Shown: in pieces, positions 48,701-59,847 of the stretch
Numbering within the stretch: the stretch's first letter is position 1
How the letters are laid out: each line of letters starts with the position of its first letter
NCBI GenBank assembly: GCA_037974965.1
Contig: JBBPFI010000006.1
Coordinates: 434,001-498,000, forward strand
Length of the DNA: 64,000 nt
Source of the DNA: Dacryopinax spathularia
Lineage: Eukaryota; Basidiomycota; Dacrymycetes; Dacrymycetales; Dacrymycetaceae
Reading direction: 5' to 3'
Notes under the pieces: model-generated
Database searches by the model: none
Seen by the model: the letters and a program-made list of their open reading frames with translations, nothing else
What the model was told of the DNA's origin: nothing
Translations under genes and position numbers: made by a program

Positions 48701-49929
48701 TCCCTGCCAGGTTGCTGGTGCGCGTAGGCGGAGGAAGGGTGAGAGCCCGAGCCCGTGCCTGGGCCGGCGATTTTGCCCTCCACACTGCTAGACGGGCCCT
48801 CGTCGCTCAGACCTGCTTCGGCCGAGTCGGCGGCTGCGGCCAGCTCGGCCTCCTCCTGCTCTCGCCTTACCAACTCCTCGTACCACACATCACTCGCCCG
48901 TGCCCATACACCAGGACTAGTAACGTCCACATCCGCCATCTCCCTATCCCGCATCAAGCACTCGAGGCAGATCTCGCCTTCGGGCTGAACGATCGGCGGA
49001 GGCGGTACGTAGGCCGCCCCGATCGGGGCTACCGCGGAGGAGGGATTGAGCGGGGGAGGGAAGGTGTTAAGCGGTAGGGGGTTGAGGATCAACGACTGCG
49101 ATGGTGGTCTCCGCAGTGCTGGGACTGAGGGCCGGAGTGCGAGGGCAGGGCCGAGCATCTCCCTCAACTCTCGTGTTTCTGGCTGACCGGTTGGGTGGTA
49201 TGCGGGTAAGAGCTGGGTCGGGACGCCCGTCGTAGGCGGGATCACCGGGGCGTATAGTTCTTGCGCGACTCGAGGATGTGGGTCGGGCGGCTGGGCACCA
49301 GAAGGCAAAGCGGGTAAGGGCGGTGGAGGGGGGACGGAAGGTGAGGAGAGGGAGGGGGAACGTTGGTCGATCGAGTGTCTTGGTGATGCCCGACGCGTAC
49401 GCGAGCCGTTGGTGGATGTTCGGCGGGGTTGTTGTTGTTGGCTGCCGCTGCCAGAGCCTGGACGGTTGGGTACGCGTTCTGGAGATCGAGATCGTCTGCT
49501 TGCGCCGTCTGCTCTGTCTTCTTCGGCTGCTGCTGCTGGCTGCTTCTCCAGCTCTCTTTGAGGCTGTTTTCGGTCGGTTATGGGCGCATACAGCTCGTCG
49601 ATCGGGTTTACCAGGGAATGTGAGAGCGGGGAGGGAGGATGCGGCGCGTGCAGCAACGGTGTCGAGTGCGGAAGGGGTAAAGAGAATGGTCGTGTTGATG
49701 GGCCAGCTAATGGTGTTGATGATGAGAGGGGAGCAGGTGTTCGGGAGAGGGAGGGTGAGGGGGATGGTGTGCGGGGGTGGAAGGATGTGGGTCGGGATGA
49801 GGAGGGGTGTTGTGCTTGTTGTTGTTGTTGCGCTTGCGGTGGTGATGATGATGAAGGTAGTGGTGATGATGATAATGATGACAGCGGCGGTGGTAGCGGT
49901 AAAGGCACGGCAGAAGTCGACGCCTCCAT
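45799..49929 (-). CDS. Large low-complexity protein, function unknown
   Basis: A single uninterrupted frame of 1,376 codons. I do not recognise the family. The N-terminal 150 residues are Ser/Pro-rich with a Gln run, then PIDELYAPI and AQELYAPVIPPT, two similar short motifs about 110 residues apart. Near residue 310 is a conserved-looking block, EGEICLECLMRDREMADVDV...WYEELVRREQEEAE, with a CxxC pair and a charged helix. Long helical stretches rich in Ala/Glu/Arg follow (ARREAEREARLLDMRVKNEF, REAEERELAREERALERERRRR). The rest is Ser/Pro/Gly-rich. The C-terminus has a basic segment FNFAAFLRRKSFVRTPEP and ends near AKIPQADDFVAYRYPSL. Largely disordered; perhaps a cell-cortex or signalling scaffold, but that is a guess. 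Confidence 0.75.
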   Translation of the reverse strand: MEASTSAVPLPLPPPLSSLSSSPLPSSSSPPQAQQQQQAQHPSSSRPTSFHPRTPSPSPSLSRTPAPLSSSTPLAGPSTRPFSLPLPHSTPLLHAPHPPSPLSHSLVNPIDELYAPITDRKQPQRELEKQPAAAAEEDRADGASRRSRSPERVPNRPGSGSGSQQQQPRRTSTNGSRTRRASPRHSIDQRSPSLSSPSVPPPPPLPALPSGAQPPDPHPRVAQELYAPVIPPTTGVPTQLLPAYHPTGQPETRELREMLGPALALRPSVPALRRPPSQSLILNPLPLNTFPPPLNPSSAVAPIGAAYVPPPPIVQPEGEICLECLMRDREMADVDVTSPGVWARASDVWYEELVRREQEEAELAAAADSAEAGLSDEGPSSSVEGKIAGPGTGSGSHPSSAYAHQQPGRERLRAKGQLLTEGNLKVWQKMNPKEPASRWHALQSYVRAQRLLAEAELAARREAEREARLLDMRVKNEFSQVLREDRRAETVASPALNGTWGVRVRLVGAGVGGEGGKEGVSLWGTKRRRAATAGVPGREDAASARDIMAGPGLGGEKHQAREVTLLQNGLVVEHVDLRKAREAEERELAREERALERERRRRTLSNRISFTGLGLGSPRIGNAVGKGERASSYSYSYPSQGGPAAVGGAELEGYATTPWRASASASQPTLLPPSSPGVSYSAQHPYGYPFPPSRPYAQQSPSSSSRRLSSPLSSPNPHLSAAQPHPPQHQQPANPNRRESPRSSAEVNPPTPTAMGGSGVGLGFGGFGGFGRRVWAHQPNGSDWSLGVTSGVGSGAASMVDMHLGLDMEKQALAQAQAQAMSLGLAAAPAGMDMAAGAGYAVGQGRPMSMRTSPEPVSPRSYVFVDGEAARQQRASTPADAGSMRQGVAAAAADTMSLATSGTATTKKKKGLGGIWKKIRATASAAGRGKEWEDGSLYAAPMPANVADPEKRTSIPVEDQNAHEDLPPLAPPPPLSYLVNRRSAERSPSLSRPSSISSPSCSSPRSLSFSNPALPILSTSTGTASGAESYGSPGTAPTSVSVSLSLDPAHSGPGGGGGAGSGNSRIPSPTQSVRKVSLDMKLPPPMGSPIMESPTLEPGLTADAAGNTPSPSNTVVHNSSQAAQARAQTPQGNGTTANPKTLSLYKSLPPIPGTEAQQQQQQQRPHPQAVQSDPAPAPTYSPPQASFMQPDHARRSSFGGNPSANWQAMQGQQHASPLVPHQPAMQHAYPEDFPDHARSRRSLAPSVRQQTTPDHASEKNRSPKSPSRPKFNFAAFLRRKSFVRTPEPVEDQPEYFVPEPNGYPSFEPPRLPFTPAANYASDMSQSQSSLSSHRPPSSIVGSINRTSVLSAKIPQADDFVAYRYPSLEQPVELFRR

Positions 49930-52900
49930 CCTGTTTTCCCTCGAAGAACAGCGCGAAGATGGCGGACAGCCAACTCAGACAGTCGGACAGCGAGAAGCAG
50001 GTCGACGAGATCAATAAGGCGTGTCGTGTTCAGCAAGTGAGGTCGATCTCGTCAAATCACGTAAACACCAGCGGCTGGTCCAAGTTTACGTGTCCTCGTC
50101 TCCCTCAACGCCAGCTACACCAGCCGTATCGTTCGCAGTCGTATCGTACGCTTCTGCCAGCGGGTCGCGGCTGGGATGAAGATGTAGAATGCTGTTGTGC
50201 AGGGTGTAGGGAGGAGGAAGGGGGAGCATCCAGCTGGCACTCCCGAGCCCAGTCCAACCAGTTGGAAATCGGAAACTGCCGTGCTTCTCGCCCAAATCCA
50301 GCAACCCGTCGGCGCACGAAAACAGCGCGCGAGCCAGCAACGAAGAAAGGTGAACACCGGCGGCGTGGGCGAAGAACGACGATCGGACGAGGCGAGCAGC
50401 GAAGAGGAGAGGGAGAGAGGGGCGAATAACGTTTCTTCGCCTTGCAGTGTCGAGCGAGTAGCGAGTAGCGGGCGGTGGACGATGGACGATGGACGATGGG
50501 CCAGATCCGTGTGGCACGCGCTACAATGAGGGGAATAGGGGCGCGGTCGAGCGGCGAGGGGCGAGGGGCGCAGGCGAAAAGTACAGCGTGCAGCGTGCAG
50601 CGTTGGGCGGGGGGGGCGACGAGAGTGTCGCTGTGGTCTGGCACAACGTAAAGGCCAAACAAGTTCGCGTCCCTCTGTCCCAAAAGTGGAGAGTGTGCTT
50701 TGCTGGGCCTCTGGGTGTAGGGAAGGGTACGTAGGGGGAAATGTGGACGGTGCGGTGGTTCGGGTGCGCTAGCTACCCCGTCGTAAGGCTTCCCCCTTCT
50801 CCCTTTGCTAGCGTGCTCAGTGGGGGGAAGGGTAATGTCCGTGGTCTGCGGTGTTAAGGGTCCCCCTCCTACCCTCTGCCTTCTTTCGGACTCTTTGCAC
50901 ACTCCCGGTCGTATGTGCTGTCCTTTCGCAGCTGCAAGACTTGGCTGTGAGCTGGAGTTACAATAACCCCCTTCCGTCCCAACCGGCCGATAACTTCGTA
51001 TCAACCACCTCGCATCTCACTCTCTCTCATACAGTACAGTATCAAACACAACAACACCAAGAGCAAGGCCGGCGGTATCCCTCCCACGGGCAATAACCAG
51101 CAAAGGCGTGAGACCCACGGGTCTCACCCACCCCCTCCTTCCAAAAAGCAACAAACCCCCCTTCATCCCGCGTTACCCTGACGCCTCGTCCCCCGGGTCC
51201 CTCTCAGCCCCAAAACCCACCGCATCCTTCTCCGTGCACCCCGGACAAAGACCCCCGACATCCTTACTCTCCCAAATTACGGAGGAAGGGATGGTGGAGA
51301 ACGGAGGTAGAAAGGGTCTAGAACGCTGCGCCACAGGTCTTTTTTGGAGCGAGAGGAATATGACGCACCTCTCAGTGATGCTGGTTCCTCTTTGCTGGGT
51401 TGGATCACTGGTCGTTCAGGTTCTGTCTCTAGATTTGATGGGTTACGGCGTACCGCTTGTGCTTGGCCTGGCCTCAGCTGGAAGTGGTGGGCGATCAACG
51501 TGTCGGAGTTGGCATGGTAGCGTCATCTTTTCCACTAATCGGATCGGCCTGCGCCCGATGTTGAGCAAGAGAGCAAGAGACGACAAGCAAGGTACATGTA
51601 TCACGATCCCTATCCCTCCTCCTCTCCCAACGACGACAGAAGAAGAAGTTCAAAGGCAGCATGCCGCCCCACAAAAGAACCCAACCCACCCATGGCCACA
51701 TCAGACCAAGGCAGAGAGTTCGTCGAACGATCTGCCATTTCCTCACTTCCTCACCTCCTACGTCTTACCGGAGCTGAGGACTACGAACGAAATAAGGTTT
51801 GCGAGGAGGTCCCTGGTATGTTCAGGTGTGGAGCTCAGCAAGGCGGGCGACGCTGTGGCTTTTTCCGGGTTCAGATCAGTTCGGTGGTTCGGGTGGTTCG
51901 GGTGGTTCGGAGTTGTTGGCTAGACCGCGCGCCGGCAAGTCGGTTGTATGTGCATTCTGGAGGAGTGAAGGGAGGGGTGGCGGCTCTGACGTCTCCTTCC
52001 CTCCCTCCTTTTCTCCCCTTCCTGATGCCGATAGCGAACTCGCCCAGCAGGGTGAGCTGAACCGAACCGAGCAGCCGACGCGTCCTTTCCTGGTTTCTGT
52101 AGAAGGAGATCAGCGAATCCCTTTCCAGTCTGTAACTCGAACGGCACTGCAGCTGGGCGTTCTATAAACACCACAGTACTAGTAGAACTTCCGGTCCTTC
52201 TCCTATGTATGTAGGTGCGGCCGTCGTACACTCACTGGCACTGTTCAGCACGAACCAGCGGCCGCACAACCAACGGCTTCGCTCGCCAATAATCCGTTTC
52301 TGCAAATCTCATGGTCTAATCGACGTGGACATACCTCCCCCAGCTAGTTACCCCACCGAACAACTCTACAAAGACCCCAAGCTCAGGCTTGCCAGGCTTG
52401 CCAGATTTGCCAGCACACCCCTCGGATACACTGATAAACCCCCCCCCTGTCCCCCAGACCTACCCTTAAACAGAACCCCCCCAGACCAGCAACGAAAATC
52501 CTTCTGCCGCCGGCACCCAGCGCAAAAGGCCGGCGATCCCTTACTTTTGTCTCGCTCTTTTGGGAATCTCGTGTGTGAATGTATGTGTTTGGAAGGCGTT
52601 CTTTAGAAGGGTGGGAGGGAGATCGTTTGCCAGCATCATTATGGTCTGCTTGGGGCGGGTGTTATGGGTTGGGGGTTGGATAAGGCACGAGGGGTGAGGA
52701 GGGACGTATGGGTTGTAAGGGACGAGCATGCGGCCCAACAAGAAGTGAATTGATAAGCTGGTGAACAAGGAATTGCCATAAGGGTAAGTTACAGCATGCA
52801 AATTCATACCCCTGAATTCGAGTCTTATTAGTCCAGCAGCATGCTCGACCCCTCAGCTCAACGGCCAAAGAGCGCAGAGCTCTGCAAAGGGCATTCCAAA

Positions 52901-53698
52901 CCCTCACCTCCACCTCCCATTCCATTCCTCGTACCTCCCCCTATCCCCCGCCCCAGCCTCGCATCGAACGAAGACCTCGATCCTCAGCCTCCCAACCATA
53001 TTCGCGTCACGCGACCCATGTGACGACGAGGAATGCGGCCCCCGAGCACTAGTCAGGGGCGACGGCGGGGCTTGCGTGCATTCCAGTCGTCCGTATTTTC
53101 GTGTACTGGGTCGAAGGTGGAAGGAAGGGTCCCCCTGTCTTTTTCTTGCATGACCGCATTTGGAGGATGAGAAGGAGGAGGGGGTAACAGGATGATTCAA
53201 GGGGGTTGGTCGTCAAGCTGAGCATCTCGACATGTGCACGATCGAACAATATCCCTAATGTAGCCAAGTTCCCTCGTTTATCTTCCACATAGGCAGCGTC
53301 TTCTCCTGATGTCCCTCGGAAAGAGCGCATGCACCCTCTCCTTGTGTCCTGATCCGTCTCGCGAGGAAGGCACTGATGATGTTGGTGATGTTGGCGATAT
53401 TCGAGGGGAATCTGTTCCGCCGTACTCGGTGCTACCCTGGATGATTTGCTGCTTCTGACGAGCACCGGCGGCTCGTGCTCCGATTGAGCGGAAAGATTGA
53501 CCGCACTTCGCGGGACGCCTGTTGTTATGCTCGATCAAGGCTTCGGAGGTTGCAAGGATAGGTATCATATTGCCGTATCATGAACAATCGCCAACAAACC
53601 AGAAAACAAAACAAAACAACACAAAACAATGCAGTCATGCGAATATCGTACAATGTCCACACACCACCTCGCGAATAGAGAGAGAAAAGATTGACGGG
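49930..53698. other. 3.8-kb interval without a recognisable gene
   Basis: Upstream of one minus-strand gene and downstream of another. Open frames of up to 383 codons on the plus strand near 49.3-50.4 kb are mirror frames of the low-complexity gene and its leader; those at 51.1-51.9 kb and 53.3-53.6 kb have no motif. Simple repeats occur at about 50477-50497 (GGACGAT) and 51881-51910. Confidence 0.4.
51881..51910. repeat. 9-bp tandem repeat (GGGTGGTTC)
   Basis: Three consecutive near-perfect copies of a 9-bp unit in non-coding DNA; a minisatellite-like simple repeat. Confidence 0.8.
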
Positions 53699-55553
53699 CT
53701 ACAGCTTCCCATCCGCCACCCGACTGATCGTATGCATATGCACCCCCTTAGCGACCCTGCCCAGCCCTGACCGACTGCTCTGCCTATCAGGCCGTTCGGG
53801 CCGGACGACCGTCATGGACGACGTGTCGTTCGGGTCTCGGGGCTCGAAGAGGGTCGTTTCCCTCAGCGCGCCTCTTGAGCCGCTGCTGTCCTGTCCGAGA
53901 GAAGGGGAGGCAGAGCGCGGGGGCGTCTCGGACTGGGCGGCGTTTGTGTCGCTCGTTAGGGGACTGAGGAGGTTGCTCAGACGAGAAGCGGCTTGTAGGA
54001 CGGGTTGTGGCCGGGTGAGGGAGGAATGCACTTGGAGACGCAGGCCGTGGAGGATGCTGCGCATCTCGCCGACTTCTTCCCGGATAGTAAGCGATTCCGT
54101 TTGCAGGCGCATCTCGTTCCTCCGACTTTGAGCTTCGACGTACGAGCTGAGCCGGATGAGCCCGCCGTGCAAAGCTGCCAGGGCGGCTGTGAGACCGCCG
54201 GAGGATGGTGATACGGGAGGAACAGTCGGTGCGGGCGGAGTGTGGAACTGAGACGGACCCATGTTGACCGCATACGGATGCTGAGGTGAAGGAGAGTACG
54301 GCAGCGGGGGTGATTGCGTCTGTGCTTGGGGTTGAAGAGGCATCATCGCCTGTTGGATCTGCACCGGTGCTTGAGGCGGTAGGACCGAAGTAGGCGGTAG
54401 CTCAACGTCGTTCCACAATCGGTCGTACGGCGTGCCAGAGCGCGAGAACACACTTGCGTGATTCCGATACTCGGCATGGTCTTCCCATACGAGAGGGTAC
54501 GGCTCTGGCCCGCTGACTCTGAACCACGGTCCCAGTGCGCGCCCGACGCTCGATTCGAGCTCTTGCTGCTGGGCCTCGTTCTGCAGTAGCTTGGTCTCGA
54601 GGTCGAACACTTTTCGCCGAAGGTGTTCGTTCTCGACTTTCATGTCCTCCATGCGCTTCTCGAACACCGCGAAGAACCCTTTGAGCGCTTCGTACGTGCA
54701 TGATCCGGTATGAGAGGCGAGCTCCGACCGCGGCACGATTGTCGGACAGCCGAACGGTGCTTGCGGACAAGGAACTTCGACATCCGGACAGGTCAATATA
54801 TGCTCCTGCAAGTCGGCAGGAGCGAGAAGCATCTCGCACGCTGGACAGGGCAGTTCCGCGCCCTTACATTCCATCTGCTGATGCTGAGGCAACAAGCCCC
54901 TCCGCACCTGCTCATGGCACGCCTCACACTTCACCAGCACGTCCGCGCAGTGCGAAGCTCGGTGCTCGGCCATGTCTTTCCGCATGAGCGTCGCGTCGCA
55001 CCCGAGTCCAGTGCATTTCTCGAGCGCGTATAGGCAGGAGTCGCGCAGGTGGGCGTCTTTCAGGTATCGTTGTGGGGTGGCGGGACAGCCATCTTTCGCG
55101 TGAGGGCAAACCACGAGCAGCTCGTCAACCATCTATGATCAGATCAGATACTGATCACTTTTCGTTCGTTGGGACACGCACCTGGCGAACCACAATCGCA
55201 GCTGGTGATAATGATGCGAGTGAAGTCGGGCAGCGACACATTGGACATTGCGGAACGATGGAGATCGCTTCTTTGATGCATAGAAAGCAGAATGTGTGAT
55301 GGCAGGTCGTTGTCGTGTACGGATCAATGAACGGCATCCTGCAGCCCCAAGTTAACATCCAGTCCAATCCAAAGGTGGGCTCGGGTGCTCACCGACATAT
55401 CGAACAGAACTACAGACTCATTAGCAAGTGCAATCACATCGCAACAACAATACCGCGTACCAAGTTGGGATTGACCTCCTCCGCATACTTCAACGAGTCC
55501 TCCATGATCTGAGCCTGGAAGGACGTCTCCACGAGACGCGGACTGTCGGCCAT
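53699..55553 (-). CDS. RING finger / TRAF-type zinc-finger protein, probable E3 ubiquitin ligase
   Basis: Probable E3 ligase or TRAF-like adaptor, 566 residues. Exons in transcript order: 55461-55553, 55393-55409, 55182-55338, 53699-55132. The second exon is a 17-nt microexon; joining gives NLFCSICRMPFIDPYTTTTC, HHTFCFLCIKEAI and QCPMCRCP, a complete C3HC4 RING at residues about 32-75. TRAF-type zinc-binding segments follow (CPHAKDGCPATPQRYLKDAHLRDSC, CEACHEQVRRGLLPQHQQMEC, CPACEMLLAPADLQEHILTC, CPQAPFGCPTIVPRSELASHTGSC). Then a coiled coil (FFAVFEKRMEDMKVENEHLRRKVFDLETKLLQNEAQQQELE) and a Pro/Gln-rich tail. There is no evident MATH domain, unlike animal TRAFs. Substrate unknown. Confidence 0.87.
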
Positions 55554-55994
55554 CTTATCCAAGCTCGTCCGTCAACGCGTGAAGATACAGTTTGGGGGCG
55601 TTGAGCGGCGTGGCGTGTGCGAAGGCGTTATGGGCGCGTGTGGGTGCGGTGTGCGGTCGTTAGCCTTCCATCCATCCACGCCTCCTTCCCGCCTGGTCTG
55701 GATATCAACGCCGAGTGGCGGTGCAAGCCTATGCGGGGTTAGTATGACCGGTAGAATGTCAGCTTCGTTTCTTTCAGCTTTCTTTCGTTCAGACGGGCTT
55801 CTCCCCGTTCTCCCTGTTAAGGGCGGTCTTCTGCCGGCTTATCCGGCGCATCAGCTTTGATAAGTGGTGATCAAGTTAGATGTGCTATGAATAGGTGGCT
55901 ACGACAGATGACGCAAGGCAATCAATACTAAACTGGGATCACTCTTGCTCCACTTCCCCCTTTCGTTTCTGCAGCTGGTCTGGTCTGGTCTGGT
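55554..55994. other. Intergenic between RING/TRAF gene and aspartic protease
   Basis: 441 bases: promoter of the RING gene and 3' end of the protease gene. A short GGTCT tandem repeat (four to five copies) lies at about 55976-55996, next to the protease stop codon. Nothing else recognised. Confidence 0.5.
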
Positions 55995-57381
55995 CTACGA
56001 GTTCACCGTGCTCGCGAACCCAACCTGCCGATTCGTTGCTTGACACAACCGGATCAGTCCGGGACCCGAAATAAAAGAAGGCGAGAGACTCACCGTCGAA
56101 AACGGAATAGAACCGCTCCAGGAAGAAATACCCATATACGAAATCCAATCCCTGCCCACTCGGGCTTCCCAGGTCGCCAACGACAGAATAAAACGCATCG
56201 GCGCTCCCTCCATAGAACGTGTTCAAGCTCTGGTCGAGCAACTGCTCCTGTCCCGTGAGCGTGAGCACTGTTTCGCCGACGCCGAAGTACAGCGTCTGGA
56301 GGTCGTACACCTCGCTTGCGGGAACCTCGAGCAGGCCGGAGTTCTGGTCGATGCTTGAGCCCGGGATCGCTTGCTGATAGTACTCGAACGCATCTGTTGC
56401 GAGGAGGATCAGGGACGTGCCCGTATCGACGATGCCGGCAGAGTTCAAGATCAACGTATCGCCATAAGTGATGACCTGGTCGATACCCCAGTAGCCGCTC
56501 GCGGGTGAGGTCTGGGTGATGGGGGAGCTCCAACCAGGTCAGTATACGGTATCCTTTCTCACGCGAAGACTGGGCTCACTAGTTGACAGCACCAGTAGTC
56601 TTCGACGGATCCACCCCCCCCAAAGGTGAGCTCGCCATTAACGTCCCCACCCTCCGTAGTCGGAGCAAAATATATGCCAATAACCTCCTGCGGAATCGTG
56701 CCCTGCGAATACAGGTTGTCCGCCACGGTCGGAACAGTCCACGTCTTGCTGACCGTGCCCTCCGTCAGGTCGACAGGGCCAATACCGAGTACACCGTCCA
56801 AGCCCTCGAAGCCCTCGGAGCTGGTTGCAACGCCAATCGACTGCTCGTTGATCACCAGGCCGTTTCCGAGATCCACCCTGTCGATATCTACCCGGCACAT
56901 CAGCATTCCCCTGCTTCGCCAGCTCAAGAGAAAGGGAAGAACGTACATTCCTTCCCGTAAAACCCGCCGGAACCGTATCCGACCGAAACCCAATCCCCAG
57001 TGCTCTTGCCACTCCCCGACCGCTTATACTTCGTCCCCGCCCCGACCCACGTGTTGCTCGAACCCGTATCGACGAGCAAGTTGAACGTCTGGCCATTACT
57101 CCCCACCTTGACTTGGAGCGTATATCCGTCCAGGACGTTCGTTGCGCTCACTGAGGCGGCGTTCGAGGTCGAGGTCGCTGTTGAGGCTTTGCCGTACCGA
57201 CCGGCAATGAACTCTGCTGCGCGGGCTCGGTCGGCGTGCCCCACTCCGAGGGGTTTGACGGTGCTGTTCGGGGTGAACTTGGTGATAGGCACTGTTATGA
57301 GGTTGTCCCACTCGGTCGGTACGCCAAAACGGCGCTCAAGAAAGCAGCGAAGAAAACGACGACCGGGGCGGAGTAAATCAT
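55995..57381 (-). CDS. Secreted aspartic protease (pepsin family A1, polyporopepsin-like)
   Basis: Secreted endopeptidase with two catalytic aspartates. Exons in transcript order: 57323-57381, 56947-57263, 56580-56887, 56094-56511 (upper limit could be 56527), 55995-56038; 381 residues. The first exon encodes a signal peptide (MIYSAPVVVFFAAFLSAVLA). A short pro-region with VKPLGVGHADRARA precedes the mature part. Active-site motifs are LLVDTGSSNTWVGA and GIVDTGTSLILLA; the tyrosine-flap region and VLGIGPVDL are present. The last exon restores the family ending VFD-ATNRQVGFAST. The first intron must be 59 nt with an acceptor inside the sequence for PNS, because the nearest acceptor breaks the frame. 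The exon 3/4 junction is uncertain: using the weaker donor TG|GTGCTG would keep PITQTSPAS. Confidence 0.87.
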
Positions 57382-58027
57382 CTTGGATCTATGCTCAAGT
57401 GAATGAAAGACGGCTGTCGCTGCCTAGGCATTCATCGATCGCACATCTTATACCTTTTCTCTGCATCGCCAAGCCTCGATCTATTCCCGCATGTTTGGTC
57501 CATCTTTTCGCCTCCCGGAAAAGGCATGTGCGCACAACGACCTCCCAACGTGGTCGAGCGATCTGATATCCACTACTCCAGCTCCAAGACGGCGTGCAGA
57601 GAACACGCCCCACGCATGTACCAACGAGGACGGCATAATGGCGAACAGCACTGGAACGGGCAGGCTTACATGGTCTACTGGTGTACTGGAGAACGAGAAC
57701 CGGTGAGGATCAGGCAGGTGCGCCGCGAAACATACACGACCCATGTTCCAGGCCGTGACCTCTTGCTTCTTCCGAACTTGCCTCGTTTCCCCGTCAATGC
57801 GTACGTTGAGAGCGGAACTATGAGGGAAGGAAGGAGGCGATGTCTGATCAAATACGTCGATCTATGGTATGGTGACCATGCTTCGAAATTCGCAGGCCTT
57901 TCCACTCTAAGGGTCACGGCCACATATCAGCGCAAGCAAGCCAGCGCATAGTCGTAACAACCATCAACATTCTACCCCAAAATATAAAGTACCCATACCC
58001 AACTAATAATAATCATACACCCCCCAC
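57382..58027. other. Intergenic, promoter of the aspartic protease
   Basis: No supported gene. A 182-codon plus-strand frame (57403-57951) has no recognised motif. The stretch 57960-58020 is A/T-rich and is likely the 3' end of the transporter gene. Confidence 0.45.
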
Positions 58028-59847
58028 TCATCCCACCGGCCTATCCAGCCTATTGGGCCCACTCCCACTCCCCTGCTGCCTCCAAGCATGCATCGACAGC
58101 CTCCCCTCCCTCTCCGCCTCACTCAAGAACATCTCCGCCCCACTCGTCCTCGTCCCCGTCCCCGTCCCCGTCCCGCCTCCCGAATGCTCACTCGACCTCG
58201 ACCGATAGAGCTGGGATGAGGATCTTGATCTTGGCGAGGCGGGCTCGCTGTCGTGCAGGACGTCGAACGAGTGACCGCGTGGTGGTGTGAGCTCGCGCTC
58301 TTCCTCTCCTTCGCCGTCGGGCAGCAGGACCTGACCTTCCGCTTCGTCTACTTCTTCTTCGACGGGCAAGCCGTGCGCGTCGAGTTTTACGGGCGACTCG
58401 ATCGATTTCTTGTATTTGTGCCATGTGAAGAGGGCGATGCCTGTCCAATTCTTGTCAGATAACCTGCAGTGGCATGTGGAACGGGAGGGAAGAGGGAAGA
58501 GGAAAGAGGAAGGGCTTACCGATGATGGTTATGCCCACACCGGTGATGTTGATCGGTGTGAGCTGGTCGCCGAATAGCCAGGTGGAGACGCTGATCGTCG
58601 ATACTTCCTTAAAGATGCCCGCTATCGACATTGGCAGGACGCCTGCACGTTTGATGATGCTATCCGTGCCTCATGGTCAGCCCGTTTCACAGCGGCAGGG
58701 GGAAGGTCAGGACGCACTAGAACTCGCTCAGCACCATCATGAATGCTATCACTCCCGGCAAGACCACAAAGAACAAGGTCTTGAACACCCTCGTCCCCTG
58801 GAAGAACTCGCTCGTCAAGACCGTCCCCAGCCCCTCGATCAACGCGCTGCAAACGACCAAGGTAAGCGCCATAATCGGCGCGAGCCAATACAAGGTACTG
58901 GCAGGCGTGTCCAGGCCCATATCATGTTTCTTCAGCAGGATCTGGGTGAGACTCCACCTGAGCCCGCCGCACGCCGAGGCGGAGAGGACGAGGATGGCGC
59001 CGATGAGGACGAAATGCGTTTCGGTGAAGACCATGAGGAGGACGCCGAGGGTTATTATGAGGATTACGAGGACTAGGAACCAGGAGGGCCGCTCGAGCCG
59101 GAAGAGGAAGGCGAAGAGGAGGACGAAGCCGAGGGAGGAGGATTTGCACATTGCTAGGTGGGGGCGGGAGCCATCAGTCATACGACTAGCGGGGAATGTG
59201 AGAAGGCGTACTGTAGAACGAGAGTGTAATGGTTTTCAGGCTTAGATTGGACAGGCCGATATCCAGTCCGGTAGTGACGGCGCATGGGACGACTTTCTGC
59301 CTGCTCTCGCCATCAACAATGGTTACTTCATGAAGACCACGCCGCGCACCCATACTCCTTCCTACTCGGCCGCCCAGGCGACTTCATAATACTCGGAAAC
59401 AGCGCCCTCGCCAGCGCAGCCATACACCACTGCACAACCATATGCACCGTCGTGACAAACAGCGGAAACGGGAACCCAAAGTGTTCCGGTGAGAACATCC
59501 ACTTATTATACACCGACAGAATCGTCGCGAACAGGTACCTGTCTCTCTCTTTCAGCCATTGCCCGCTAACCAAGCGCATGAGGAGGAGGCGAGGCTCACC
59601 AGCCAAGGATAAAACACGCATTGATAATCGCGTTCCGTATCCAGAGCCATTTCTTTTGCTCGACAGTGGCGAGTCGTGGTGGTACGCCGCGCTCATCGCG
59701 GTCTGTTCTTGTGGACTCGGGGGTGTAGGCCAGCTCGGCTTCGAGCTCTTCGAGCGAGTCCGGCCTGCGGGGGTTGGTGCCGTTCTGTGTTGTGTGGGGT
59801 TCTAGCTCTTCCATAGGGGCTATGGACGCGTAGGAGGGTTTTGACAT
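58028..59847 (-). CDS. Nucleotide-sugar/triose-phosphate-type transporter (SLC35C2/YMD8-like)
   Basis: Golgi or ER membrane transporter of the drug/metabolite superfamily. Six exons in transcript order: 59600-59847, 59350-59538, 59212-59300, 58718-59153, 58520-58659, 58028-58440; 504 residues. After a hydrophilic N-terminus of about 65 residues comes the TPT domain: NACFILGWYLFATILSVYNKWMF over the first splice, [47 protein letters not shown] over the second and third splices, then SASACGGLRWSLTQILLKK and YIIKRAGVLPMSIAGIFKEVSTI. About ten hydrophobic helices are visible. The long hydrophilic C-terminal tail contains an acidic part and a Gly-Thr repeat encoded by a CCGTCC-type DNA repeat. Substrate cannot be fixed. 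Its ATG is 189 bases from the divergent MED31 ATG. Confidence 0.85.

Noticed and set aside
49278-50429. 383-codon plus-strand frame opposite the large low-complexity gene
   Set aside because: It is a mirror of the repetitive minus-strand coding sequence and its leader; reads as poly-Val/Gly/Arg without motifs.
51108-51923. 271-codon plus-strand open frame
   Set aside because: Composition is that of C-rich non-coding DNA, no motif, no start context, and it crosses a 9-bp tandem repeat.
53278-53568. 96-codon minus-strand frame MIPILATSEALIEHNN...
   Set aside because: Begins with ATG and is not absurd, but has no motif, and the downstream half is low-complexity; not enough to call.
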